Source of the DNA: a virus
Direction: 5' to 3' (one strand)
Length of the DNA: 56,412 bases
IMG/VR virus record: IMGVR_UViG_3300001351_000005
Span: 1-56,412 of that record
A program made the translations under genes and the position numbers. Of this stretch, positions 17,122 to 24,101 are shown piece by piece. Each line of letters begins with the position of its first letter. Positions within the stretch are counted from its first letter, which is position 1. The notes under the pieces were generated by a model, which worked only from the letters and a program-made list of their open reading frames with translations, was not told where the DNA came from and did not search any database.

Positions 17122-19878
17122 TTATTCTTTAGGGTAAAATCTAACTTCAATGTTACCTTGAAGTAGACCTTTAGTACTTGGTGTATTATCTTCCTCTAAG
17201 AAATCAATTTCAACAATTACAGGACCTATAGTAACAGGACTTTGTCTAAAGTATAATTCTGCAGGATTAACTCCTTCTGTTATTACTGATCTACCACCTA
17301 CTAGACACCATACATCCATACCTACACGTACATCTTCACAAGCGGTTGCCGGATCACCCGGTGCATGAAAGGAAAAATTATACTGACCATTCTTTGCTAA
17401 TGTACAAGTAACCTCACAAGATGTTGTATTTTCAAGTATGTTTAGTGTTATTGGGCTACCTTTTGGATGAGTCCATGATGCAACAAACGTCTTATAAGGT
17501 AAAGAACCACCACCAGTACCATTAGCAACTGCAGTAATTCTACCTTGTTGATCAACCGTTATGTCTGCACTAGTATATGCACCTGGCGTTACTGCTGTAT
17601 CATCTAAATCAATAGTTAATGTATCTGTTGCAGATGCTGTTGATGTTAAACCAACACCTCCTGCTATTAGTACAGTATTATTTGTTTCTATTGTTTGTGA
17701 ACTTCCTAAATCTCCAACTAAGTTCCAGCTTGTATATTCTGTTGGTATTGATGGGAATGTAATTAAATTACCCTGGCCGTTTATATACTCAGATGCAGAT
17801 CCTGCCCATGTAAAGTCTAAAGTACTGTCTCCTGTATTACTGCTATCATTTGTTACTGCAACATCTAATGCATCACCTGCTGTTGTTGCTGCTAATGATA
17901 GTACACTTGCAAAAGTTATAACACTAGGGTTACCTGATACCATGCTAACACCGGGACCAACAAACTCAAACGCTCCTGACTCTGTAGTATTACCAACCTT
18001 AATACTATTTACTGTACTGAATGATAGAGCACTTATAGTTAATGTTTTAACACCATTTACATCTGTATCAACTGAACCTGATAAACCTGAACCTATTGTT
18101 ACTTTTTCACTCCAATATCCTGCTTGAGTATCTGCTGCATCATATTTAAATTTCACATCTTCTTGAGTAGGGAATGTTGTTAATTCACCTTCTCCATTTA
18201 TATACTGTCCAGCTACCCCTTTAAAATCTATAGTTAATTTAGGTGTTGTTGTTGGATCAGCTACAGTAAAGTCAATTGAATTTGCTACAACAGGAGTTAC
18301 TTCAGTTGAAACAGTAGTTACAGTTCCTGGATTTCCTCCTGGAATTGCTGACCATACATTATCTTTACTTAAGAATTTACCTGAAGTATCTGTACCATCA
18401 ACTGCTGATAATTCTGCTGTTACAACAACATCACCATCTACAGCACCTGTTGGTGTCATATCAATATATGTACCATTTTGTGTGTCTACAGTTTCAACTA
18501 TGTTTGTTGGAATAGAAGGAAAAGCTTGTAAAGCACCTGTTCCATCTATATAGTCTGTTGTTGCTCCTGCACCTGCAAGAGTTAATGTTCCATTACTTGT
18601 TACAGGACTATTAGTTACAGTAAATGCTGAGGGAGCTGCTAAACCAACACTGGTTACAGTTCCTCCACCTCCTGATGCAATACCGTAAACAGTACCATCT
18701 ATACTTATAGAAGTTAAGTCTACTGTAGGATTGCCCGGATTACCAACTACTACAGAACCTGATCCTTCAACCCATGGTACATTAACAACAAGTTGTGATG
18801 CATCATTGAATTGCACACCATAAGTTCTTTGATCTACATCTGATACAGCAGCTGCTGGTTGTGCTTGTACAACATCACTCCACAATTTACCTGTTCCGGT
18901 AACTGTAGATGTCATTACTGGTGAAGATGATCCTCCAGTTGCAGTAATTGTTACACCATTTGATCCATCATCAGTAAGTGTAATATTAGTACCTGCTTTT
19001 AATAGGACTTTGTCTAATGTTCCATCTGATCCTGCTAATCCTATTGCAAAATCATCTGTACCAGATACTTCACCTGTTAAATCATAAGTAGTTTCTGCAG
19101 GTAAAGTAATTTTTTGTGTAGTAATTTCATCTACATGACCCCAATTATCTACTTTTATAACTGAAACAGCATCAAAAGAATCTCCAAAACCTGGATCAAG
19201 ATTGTTATTGATATAGGTAGTAGTAAGTTTATCATGGTTAAATGTTATAGAATCAGAACTATTGGCAATTGTTGTGATTTTATCACCACCAATAAAAAAT
19301 ACTGTACCATCACAATCAACATTAAATCCACCTTCTCCTCCTACAATCCATTTACAACCGCTTGCTTCATTATCTTTCCAACCTACAGTGCCATCAGGTA
19401 GTGCAACAAGGATCTGACTAGGTGTCCCTTCTGTTTGATTAAAATCTAAAACTTTTGATGCTAACCATATCTTATTTAATGGGTCTGAAGTACCTAAACT
19501 AACATTACCTGCTAATGTTGAGTCTGCTTTAACAAAGAGATTACCATTTACACTAATTGTTGTGTTACCGGCATCTTGAGTTATGATACTATCTTTTAAT
19601 GCTTTTAGTTCACATACTCCATCTGTCTCAGTATAAACAGGAACAAATCCTATTTCTCCTGATCCATCTATAGTTCTAGTTAACCCTTTAGTTATTTCAC
19701 ATACTAAATCTTGACCCTTTATAACAAAAGGTTCCATCCTTGGTGCATAAGAAGTTCCAGTATTTAATGTACTGTTTCTCTTTTTACCAAACTCAAACCA
19801 ATCTGTCTGTAGATTAAGAGTTTTCTTGTCTTTGTTTCTTTGCAGTAGGTTTAAAACCTCTTGTATAAATACGCTCAT
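17122..19878 (-). CDS. Repeat-rich tail fibre / receptor-binding structural protein
   Basis: Likely virion fibre or adhesin. The 918 residues are rich in Gly, Thr, Ser, Val and Asp with short beta repeats such as LKAGTNITLTDDGSNGVTIT. Three related modules each end in YI(D/N)GxGxLxxFP: YIDGTGALQAFP, YINGEGELTTFP and YINGQGNLITFP. This is typical of beta-helical trimeric fibres. The last ~120 residues form a separate module beginning near TFVASWTHPKG with an ILENTT element. It is also present in the 332-residue protein upstream (YRALLTQAGD, VLENTT). There is no signal peptide. A bidirectional terminator lies just downstream of its end. Receptor binding is inferred from composition and repeats. 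Confidence 0.7.
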   Translation of the reverse strand: MSVFIQEVLNLLQRNKDKKTLNLQTDWFEFGKKRNSTLNTGTSYAPRMEPFVIKGQDLVCEITKGLTRTIDGSGEIGFVPVYTETDGVCELKALKDSIITQDAGNTTISVNGNLFVKADSTLAGNVSLGTSDPLNKIWLASKVLDFNQTEGTPSQILVALPDGTVGWKDNEASGCKWIVGGEGGFNVDCDGTVFFIGGDKITTIANSSDSITFNHDKLTTTYINNNLDPGFGDSFDAVSVIKVDNWGHVDEITTQKITLPAETTYDLTGEVSGTDDFAIGLAGSDGTLDKVLLKAGTNITLTDDGSNGVTITATGGSSSPVMTSTVTGTGKLWSDVVQAQPAAAVSDVDQRTYGVQFNDASQLVVNVPWVEGSGSVVVGNPGNPTVDLTSISIDGTVYGIASGGGGTVTSVGLAAPSAFTVTNSPVTSNGTLTLAGAGATTDYIDGTGALQAFPSIPTNIVETVDTQNGTYIDMTPTGAVDGDVVVTAELSAVDGTDTSGKFLSKDNVWSAIPGGNPGTVTTVSTEVTPVVANSIDFTVADPTTTPKLTIDFKGVAGQYINGEGELTTFPTQEDVKFKYDAADTQAGYWSEKVTIGSGLSGSVDTDVNGVKTLTISALSFSTVNSIKVGNTTESGAFEFVGPGVSMVSGNPSVITFASVLSLAATTAGDALDVAVTNDSSNTGDSTLDFTWAGSASEYINGQGNLITFPSIPTEYTSWNLVGDLGSSQTIETNNTVLIAGGVGLTSTASATDTLTIDLDDTAVTPGAYTSADITVDQQGRITAVANGTGGGSLPYKTFVASWTHPKGSPITLNILENTTSCEVTCTLAKNGQYNFSFHAPGDPATACEDVRVGMDVWCLVGGRSVITEGVNPAELYFRQSPVTIGPVIVEIDFLEEDNTPSTKGLLQGNIEVRFYPKE

Positions 19879-19888
19879 TTTGTTTTTT

Positions 19889-20233
19889 TTATAAGTACAG
19901 TGCAGATAGTTTAACGCCTGCTTGTACTGTGCATGTTATTGTTATATTTCCATCAGCATCATTAAATGCATCAACTTCAAAAGGTCCTAAAAAACCTTCT
20001 TGCCCAGCTGTCAAAGTTATTACAGCGTTTTCCTTAACTAATGTTCCTAATGAAGGATCTATTACTGTTGTTACCACTGGTATTACAGTAGCAGTTACTG
20101 ATACAGCACTATCATTTTCTAAATGAAAGAATTCTGTTCCTGTATTAGCTAATTTATCACCTGCTGCTGCAGGTGTTGTTGTTGTGGGCTTTAAACCCTC
20201 CTGCAATATTCTTTGTGCAATTAATGTTGCCAT
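19889..20233 (-). CDS. Small beta-rich structural protein, 114 aa
   Basis: Thr/Val/Ala-rich small protein: MATLIAQRILQEGL, then TTTTPAAAGDKLANTG, strands SVSVTATVIPVVTTV and AVITLTAGQEGFLGPFEVDA, ending ITITCTVQAGVKLSALYL. The GFLGPF...FND..G...I pattern resembles small phage virion proteins of Ig-like or decoration type, but I cannot name the family. It lies 10 bases upstream of the fibre gene in the same - strand operon, which supports a virion role. Confidence 0.6.
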   Translation of the reverse strand: MATLIAQRILQEGLKPTTTTPAAAGDKLANTGTEFFHLENDSAVSVTATVIPVVTTVIDPSLGTLVKENAVITLTAGQEGFLGPFEVDAFNDADGNITITCTVQAGVKLSALYL

Positions 20234-20239
20234 AATTAA

Positions 20240-20473
20240 TTATTTACAATATCCATTTTTAAAAGCTTCTGATTGAACAGGTTCTGCTGCTCTAGTAGAC
20301 TTTTGTGGTGGATTTAAGTTTGTTTTTTTAGCCATTCTAATTCTTGCTTCTACAGCCTTTTTATTCTTAGCATTTTGTATTGCTTGAGGAATAGCCGTAG
20401 GATTATAAACACCATTAGTTGTAGCTCTTTTATAGTTAGCTCCCTGCATAGGGAATGATATCTTTTTTGCCAT
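20240..20473 (-). CDS. Small basic protein, 77 aa
   Basis: A strongly basic protein (MAKKISFPMQGANYKRATTN, later KNKKAVEARIRMAKKTNLN) with a C-terminus EAFKNGYCK. There is no membrane segment. It starts 2 bases after the stop of the gene upstream on the - strand. No family recognised. High positive charge would fit a small virion or nucleic-acid-associated protein. Confidence 0.55.
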   Translation of the reverse strand: MAKKISFPMQGANYKRATTNGVYNPTAIPQAIQNAKNKKAVEARIRMAKKTNLNPPQKSTRAAEPVQSEAFKNGYCK

Positions 20474-20475
20474 GA

Positions 20476-20658
20476 TTACTTCTTTTTAGATTTTGTTCCA
20501 CCATACATTTTATAGTCTATCACTGACCCGCCAGACATAAAACCTTTTAGTCCTCCACTTTTAGCCATTGATTCCATTCCTGCTTTACCTGGAGTTATGT
20601 CTCCATCACCAGCACCTTTTGTAAATCCACCACCATATGTGTATTTTTCATTTTTCAT
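20476..20658 (-). CDS. Small glycine-rich protein, 60 aa
   Basis: Gly/Lys-rich product: KYTYGGGFTKGAGDGD, then MAKSGGLKGFMSGGSV, ending DYKMYGGTKSKKK. The C-terminal YKMxGG pattern also occurs in the 72-residue protein at 22150-22368 (YKMGGWTYDGK). The two may be related small virion-associated proteins. It is low in hydrophobic residues and likely unstructured. No family recognised. Confidence 0.55.
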   Translation of the reverse strand: MKNEKYTYGGGFTKGAGDGDITPGKAGMESMAKSGGLKGFMSGGSVIDYKMYGGTKSKKK

Positions 20659-20670
20659 AATTCTTAATTT

Positions 20671-21138
20671 TTAATTTTTATTACTAATTGATTTAAATTT
20701 CTCAGCTCCCCTTGAACCAAAGTAAGCTACATAAACTGTTATTAATAATGACTTTAATAAGTCTACCCATACTGAATCTACTTTAAAGTCAATGTCAGTA
20801 CTGTCCAATAACATAAATATTACCATTGATATAGTTAAAAATATCAAAGTCATTGGTCTAGTGTTTTTACTTAGCCAAGAATCAGAGCTCATGTCACTGA
20901 CCCAACGCTTGCTAACCTCTTGCATTTCAACCATATCTTGTTCAAGCAGTTTTAATGCATGCTCTTTATCAACTGGTGATAATGTTTCCTCTTTTTGTAT
21001 TAAAGATTTAACCATACCTAAAACACCTGCATCAGGAAGCAACTCCCCGGCAAGACCAAGTATACTAGGGACCTTCTTTGTAAGGAACTGTCCTACTTTG
21101 GTATCTTTAAACTTCTTTTTAGGTTTTTTATCACTCAT
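20671..21138 (-). CDS. Putative holin, 3TM type
   Basis: Predicted inner-membrane lysis protein that lets endolysin out or triggers lysis timing. The 155-residue protein has a soluble, partly helical N-terminal half (VGQFLTKKVPSILGLAGELL). A conserved-looking RWVSDMSSDSWLSKNTRPMT precedes two hydrophobic segments (LIFLTISMVIFMLL and LLKSLLITVYVAYFG), ending in a basic tail. The SDSWLSKNTRP motif next to the membrane segments matches the GTA-type 3TM holin group. It sits among structural genes, so a tail-associated membrane role is an alternative. A second holin candidate lies at 25990-26403. Confidence 0.65.
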   Translation of the reverse strand: MSDKKPKKKFKDTKVGQFLTKKVPSILGLAGELLPDAGVLGMVKSLIQKEETLSPVDKEHALKLLEQDMVEMQEVSKRWVSDMSSDSWLSKNTRPMTLIFLTISMVIFMLLDSTDIDFKVDSVWVDLLKSLLITVYVAYFGSRGAEKFKSISNKN

Positions 21139-21147
21139 TTTTTTAAT

Positions 21148-22146
21148 TTAAGGGTATACTAATATCTCCAAAGGTGTTCTAAGCAATTGACTATCTTGTA
21201 GTACATTTGTTGCACCAAAATACGTTTGTAAAGAAAAGTCAGCACTACTTGTACTATTTATATTAAATAGATGTGGGCTTGACTTACCTGTTTGTGATAT
21301 ATTTATTACTGCTTTATCTATGTCAGCCAGATCACTGGAAAAATCAAATTGATATGTTCCTACACCATCTCTACTTACACTTAATGTAAAATCTGTTGTA
21401 TTTTCTAAAACAGTTATTACTGGAGCACTATCACCAGCTTGGGTCAACAATGCTCTATATATTTTTGGTATTGTTGTAAAGTTTGAAATACTTATTGTAT
21501 CTCCTTTTGTTTGAACATCTATATCACCACCACCAATTAAAGTTCTAAACCTCAATTGATCACCCACTTCACTTTCAAAAACTTCTTGGCCTCCACCTAT
21601 ATTAATTGCAGATGTTTGATCACCACCACCTGTTGCATTAATAACTAATGAACTACCATCATCACTTATATTTATATTAGAACCTGCCACTATAGATTTA
21701 AATCTCAGTGATTCACCAACTTTATCTTTATATAAACCAAAACCTCCTCCTATATTTTCTGCAGTATTTGGTTCACCTTCTGTTGTGATTTCTACATAGT
21801 CATCATCTGAAGATAAATTTAAAGTTAAATTAGAACTTAATGATTTAAGTGTACGGAAATATACTGTACATTCACCTGTATCAGGATCATTAACAGTTTT
21901 TTGATAAACTGTAGCTGTATCTCCTTTAGCTACAACTGGTGTATTTTCATTAGTACATCCCTTACCTTCTATCTTAAAGTCACTAATCTTAATAAGCTTA
22001 ACCGCTTTATAAGGGATGGGAGATGCTACACCAGTCATGTCTGGAGTTTCATTCCATTTACCTAGTACTAAGACATCATCTTTTTCAGCAACTTTAGAAT
22101 ACTTGCCTTGTCTAATTAAACTTAATATGTCAGTTAAAATATTCAT
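21148..22146 (-). CDS. Repeat-containing tail/baseplate structural protein
   Basis: A 332-residue beta-rich protein. Its middle has two tandem ~45-residue repeats: NIGGGFGLYKDKVGESLRFK, followed by SIVAGSNINISDDG, and NIGGGQEVFESEVGDQLRFR, followed by TLIGGGDIDVQTKG. Such repeats are typical of phage fibre shafts. The last ~115 residues (from YRALLTQAGD, through VLENTT, to PLEILVYP) match the C-terminal module of the 918-residue fibre in layout. That suggests a common attachment or tip domain. The N-terminal region (KYSKVAEKDDVLVLGKWNET) may attach to the particle. It starts 3 bases downstream of a small basic gene in one operon. Confidence 0.65.
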   Translation of the reverse strand: MNILTDILSLIRQGKYSKVAEKDDVLVLGKWNETPDMTGVASPIPYKAVKLIKISDFKIEGKGCTNENTPVVAKGDTATVYQKTVNDPDTGECTVYFRTLKSLSSNLTLNLSSDDDYVEITTEGEPNTAENIGGGFGLYKDKVGESLRFKSIVAGSNINISDDGSSLVINATGGGDQTSAINIGGGQEVFESEVGDQLRFRTLIGGGDIDVQTKGDTISISNFTTIPKIYRALLTQAGDSAPVITVLENTTDFTLSVSRDGVGTYQFDFSSDLADIDKAVINISQTGKSSPHLFNINSTSSADFSLQTYFGATNVLQDSQLLRTPLEILVYP

Positions 22147-22149
22147 ATC

Positions 22150-22368
22150 TTATTTGCCATCATAGGTCCATCCACCCATTTTATATTTTTGTTTTTTATC
22201 TTTGCCGGATTTATCCTGTACAATTCTTTCTGCATCACCTCCCTTACGCATTTTTTCTGTGTAAGAGCCTTGCATCATGTCTTCTAGTTCACCACCAGTT
22301 CTCATAAGCATTTTACTTTTTTGCCTTGATAACTTCTGCTTTGGTAAACATGGTCTATTTTTTGCCAT
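22150..22368 (-). CDS. Small basic protein, 72 aa
   Basis: A very basic and polar protein: NRPCLPKQKLSRQKSKMLMR, then TGGELEDMMQGSYTEKMRKG, ending KYKMGGWTYDGK. The C-terminal YKMGG motif recalls the 60-residue protein at 20476-20658. There is no membrane segment. No family recognised. It is followed on the - strand, 3 bases later, by the repeat-containing structural gene. Confidence 0.55.
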   Translation of the reverse strand: MAKNRPCLPKQKLSRQKSKMLMRTGGELEDMMQGSYTEKMRKGGDAERIVQDKSGKDKKQKYKMGGWTYDGK

Positions 22369-22379
22369 TTTAATTAAAT

Positions 22380-22526
22380 TTAAATATCCAATGTAAACGT
22401 TACAAAGAACAAGTATACTTTCATTGTTGCATAATTAAACTCAGCATCTGGTTGTATAAACTCCCATCCTAATGCTAATCTGTTATGTGGCCAATGAAAT
22501 GCTATTTCTAATTGCCAATCTCCCAT
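22380..22526 (-). CDS. Small protein, 48 aa, beta/aromatic-rich
   Basis: The ATG (CAT at 22524-22526) overlaps the stop of the upstream microgene in TAATG form. The product starts MGDWQLEIAFHWPHNRLALG and ends VYLFFVTFTLDI. It alternates hydrophobic and charged residues and contains many aromatics, like a small beta-hairpin or membrane-edge protein. The recurring pattern LGWEFIQPD-x-x-FNY then a hydrophobic strand looks like a genuine folded protein, not random translation. I have a loose impression of similar small proteins in other phages but cannot name a family. It sits in a run of overlapping genes. Confidence 0.6.
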   Translation of the reverse strand: MGDWQLEIAFHWPHNRLALGWEFIQPDAEFNYATMKVYLFFVTFTLDI

Positions 22527-22627
22527 TATATTTTACTTTTGGTTTTATTACATAGTCCTTGACGGCAGTGTCCTAAACAAACCTTACCTCTTGAAACCCA
22601 CTGAATTAATAAACAAATTTGTCTCAT
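22526..22627 (-). CDS. Cysteine-containing microprotein, 33 aa
   Basis: The ATG (CAT at 22625-22627) overlaps the stop of the 86-residue gene as ATGA, and its TAA overlaps the next ATG. The product MRQICLLIQWVSRGKVCLGH, then CRQGLCNKTKSKI, has four Cys; the last three with the His (CLGHCRQGLC) could bind zinc or form disulfides. The two-sided overlap is strong evidence that it is translated as part of the chain. Confidence 0.55.
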   Translation of the reverse strand: MRQICLLIQWVSRGKVCLGHCRQGLCNKTKSKI

Positions 22628-22884
22628 TTTTTTACTGGTCTTTTTTTAGGAGCCCTTTTTCTAGTTTTACCTACAACAGCTTTAGGAACATGCCCTAGTT
22701 GATTACCAACCTCTTTTATTGCTCTACCTACATCAGCTAATTCATCTGCTGTAAGTTTATAGCGTTTTACAATTTCTACTAATGTAGATTTTGCTTTTTC
22801 ATCTATTGTTGTTCTTGACCATATAGCTATCCAATAGTCTTGTAAACTATAAGTCCAAATAACGTGTATAATTTTCTTAAACAT
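22624..22884 (-). CDS. Small basic protein, 86 aa
   Basis: The first gene of the 22.9-17.1 kb - strand operon. The N-terminus is aromatic and hydrophobic (MFKKIIHVIWTYSLQDYWIA). A helical middle (LVEIVKRYKLTADELADVGR) follows, and the C-terminus is very basic (KTRKRAPKKRPVKK). It might associate with membrane or nucleic acid. No family recognised. The AT-rich candidate late-promoter motif at 22904-22923 is 20 bases upstream. Its TGA stop overlaps the next ATG. Confidence 0.6.
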   Translation of the reverse strand: MFKKIIHVIWTYSLQDYWIAIWSRTTIDEKAKSTLVEIVKRYKLTADELADVGRAIKEVGNQLGHVPKAVVGKTRKRAPKKRPVKK

Positions 22885-22903
22885 ATTTATGTTTTTAAAG
22901 TAC

Positions 22904-22923
22904 TATATTAATAATATACAAAT
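22904..22923 (-). promoter_or_regulatory. AT-rich upstream motif, candidate late promoter
   Basis: Read on the - strand the motif is ATTTGTATATTATTAATATA, 20 bases before the first gene of the - strand fibre operon. Close relatives occur on the - strand at 26821-26837 and 55800-55817, and a looser one at 50034-50061, each upstream of a - strand gene after an intergenic gap. I infer a phage promoter or regulator site. AT-rich sequence makes chance similarity possible. Confidence 0.4.
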
Positions 22924-23053
22924 TTTGTCAGACTTAAACAACTGATTGAGACATATAAATATTATCTTCGCATTGCTTACTGATATATATAAATAATAAA
23001 CATTGGTTCTCTTTTATATCTCAGTTGTATTTAGTAAATTAAATATATCTAGT

Positions 23054-23088
23054 AGCTTCATTTTCTCCTGTAGGAAATGAGGCTTTTT
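23054..23088 (+). terminator. Leader terminator upstream of nrdB
   Basis: AGCTTCATTTTC (23054-23065) pairs with GGAAATGAGGCT (23073-23084) over 12 bp with two G-T pairs and a 7-base loop. A T run to 23088 follows. It ends 20 bases before the nrdB start, so it lies in the nrdB leader. It may end a short leader RNA or act as an attenuator for the RNR genes. Confidence 0.75.
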
Positions 23089-23108
23089 AATCCTTAATAA
23101 ATAACCTT

Positions 23109-24089
23109 ATGAACAAAAACATCTTTAAACCCAGAGTAAATATACTACCGTATGAGTATCCACAACTATTAGCATACAAGGATGCCATTAGACATTCCTA
23201 CTGGATTGATACAGAATTTAATTTTACAGAAGACATACAAGACTTTAAAGTCACTATATCAAATGAAGAAAAAGATGTTATTAAAAAGACAATGCTTGCT
23301 ATTGCTCAGATAGAAGTTAATGTAAAAACTTTTTGGGGAGATCTTTATAAGCGCATGCCTATTACAGAAGTAGGTGATGTAGGCTTTACTTTTGCTGAGT
23401 CAGAAGTAAGACATAAAGATGCCTACGCCAGGCTGCTTAGAATACTAGGATTAGAAAAAGAATTTCAATCAGTAGTTGAAGTGCCTGCAATAGAAGGTAG
23501 ACTTAAGTACCTAAAGAAGTACTTAGATGGTACACGTTCTAGAGACAATAAAATGTATACTAAGTCTGTATTACTATTTTCTTTATTTATAGAACACGTA
23601 AGTCTATTTAGTCAGTTTTTAATTATGATGAGCTTTAACAAAGAAAAGAATGTACTTAAAGGTATATCTAATGTTGTTGAAGCTACTAGTAAAGAAGAAG
23701 AGATACACGGCAACTTTGGTGCTGAACTTATTAATATAATTAAGAAAGAAAACCCGGAGTGGTTTGATGAAGAGTTTGAAGAACTCATTTATTCTGCATG
23801 TAGAAAAGCATATAGAGCAGAGTGTGGTATACTAGATTGGATTTTTGAACAAGGAGAGCTTGAGTTCTTACCAAAACAAACCATCTATCACTTTATAAAA
23901 AACAGATTTAACAACTCTCTAGAAAAGATAGGTATGAAACCAATCTTTGAAGTCAACCAAGAACTTTTAAAATCAGTAGAATGGTTTGATATAGAGATAA
24001 CAGGCACTAAAGAAGGAGACTTCTTTTACAAGAAGAGTGTTGACTACAATAAAAAAAGCAAAAGCATCACAGTTGATGATTTATTTTAA
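23109..24089 (+). CDS. nrdB: Ribonucleotide reductase class I, beta subunit
   Basis: Makes and stores the tyrosyl radical needed by NrdA to reduce ribonucleotides to deoxyribonucleotides. The 326-residue protein has the expected di-iron ligands: E69 in AIAQIEVNVKTFW, E99 and H102 in ESEVRHKDAY, the Glu of LFIEHVSLF and the EEEIHG pair. Y106 is four residues after H102, the place of the radical Tyr, so it is a classical tyrosyl enzyme. nrdA follows after 12 bases. A strong terminator sits in its leader, 20 bases upstream. A phage RNR supplies dNTPs for replication. Confidence 0.95.
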   Translation: MNKNIFKPRVNILPYEYPQLLAYKDAIRHSYWIDTEFNFTEDIQDFKVTISNEEKDVIKKTMLAIAQIEVNVKTFWGDLYKRMPITEVGDVGFTFAESEVRHKDAYARLLRILGLEKEFQSVVEVPAIEGRLKYLKKYLDGTRSRDNKMYTKSVLLFSLFIEHVSLFSQFLIMMSFNKEKNVLKGISNVVEATSKEEEIHGNFGAELINIIKKENPEWFDEEFEELIYSACRKAYRAECGILDWIFEQGELEFLPKQTIYHFIKNRFNNSLEKIGMKPIFEVNQELLKSVEWFDIEITGTKEGDFFYKKSVDYNKKSKSITVDDLF

Positions 24090-24101
24090 AAACAAAAACC
24101 A

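Noticed and set aside
17561-18127. A + strand frame of 188 residues opposite the fibre gene
   Set aside because: It is a low-complexity shadow of the - strand repeat protein, with no promoter or coupling and no recognisable domain.
22924-22970. A Bacteroidota promoter for nrdB from TTTG at 22924 and TATCTTCG at 22963
   Set aside because: The spacing is 35 bases, far from the usual 19-20, and no better -33 element is in place.
23054-23088. A cobalamin riboswitch controlling the RNR genes
   Set aside because: Only a simple hairpin is visible; there is no multi-stem aptamer or B12-box-like sequence in the leader.
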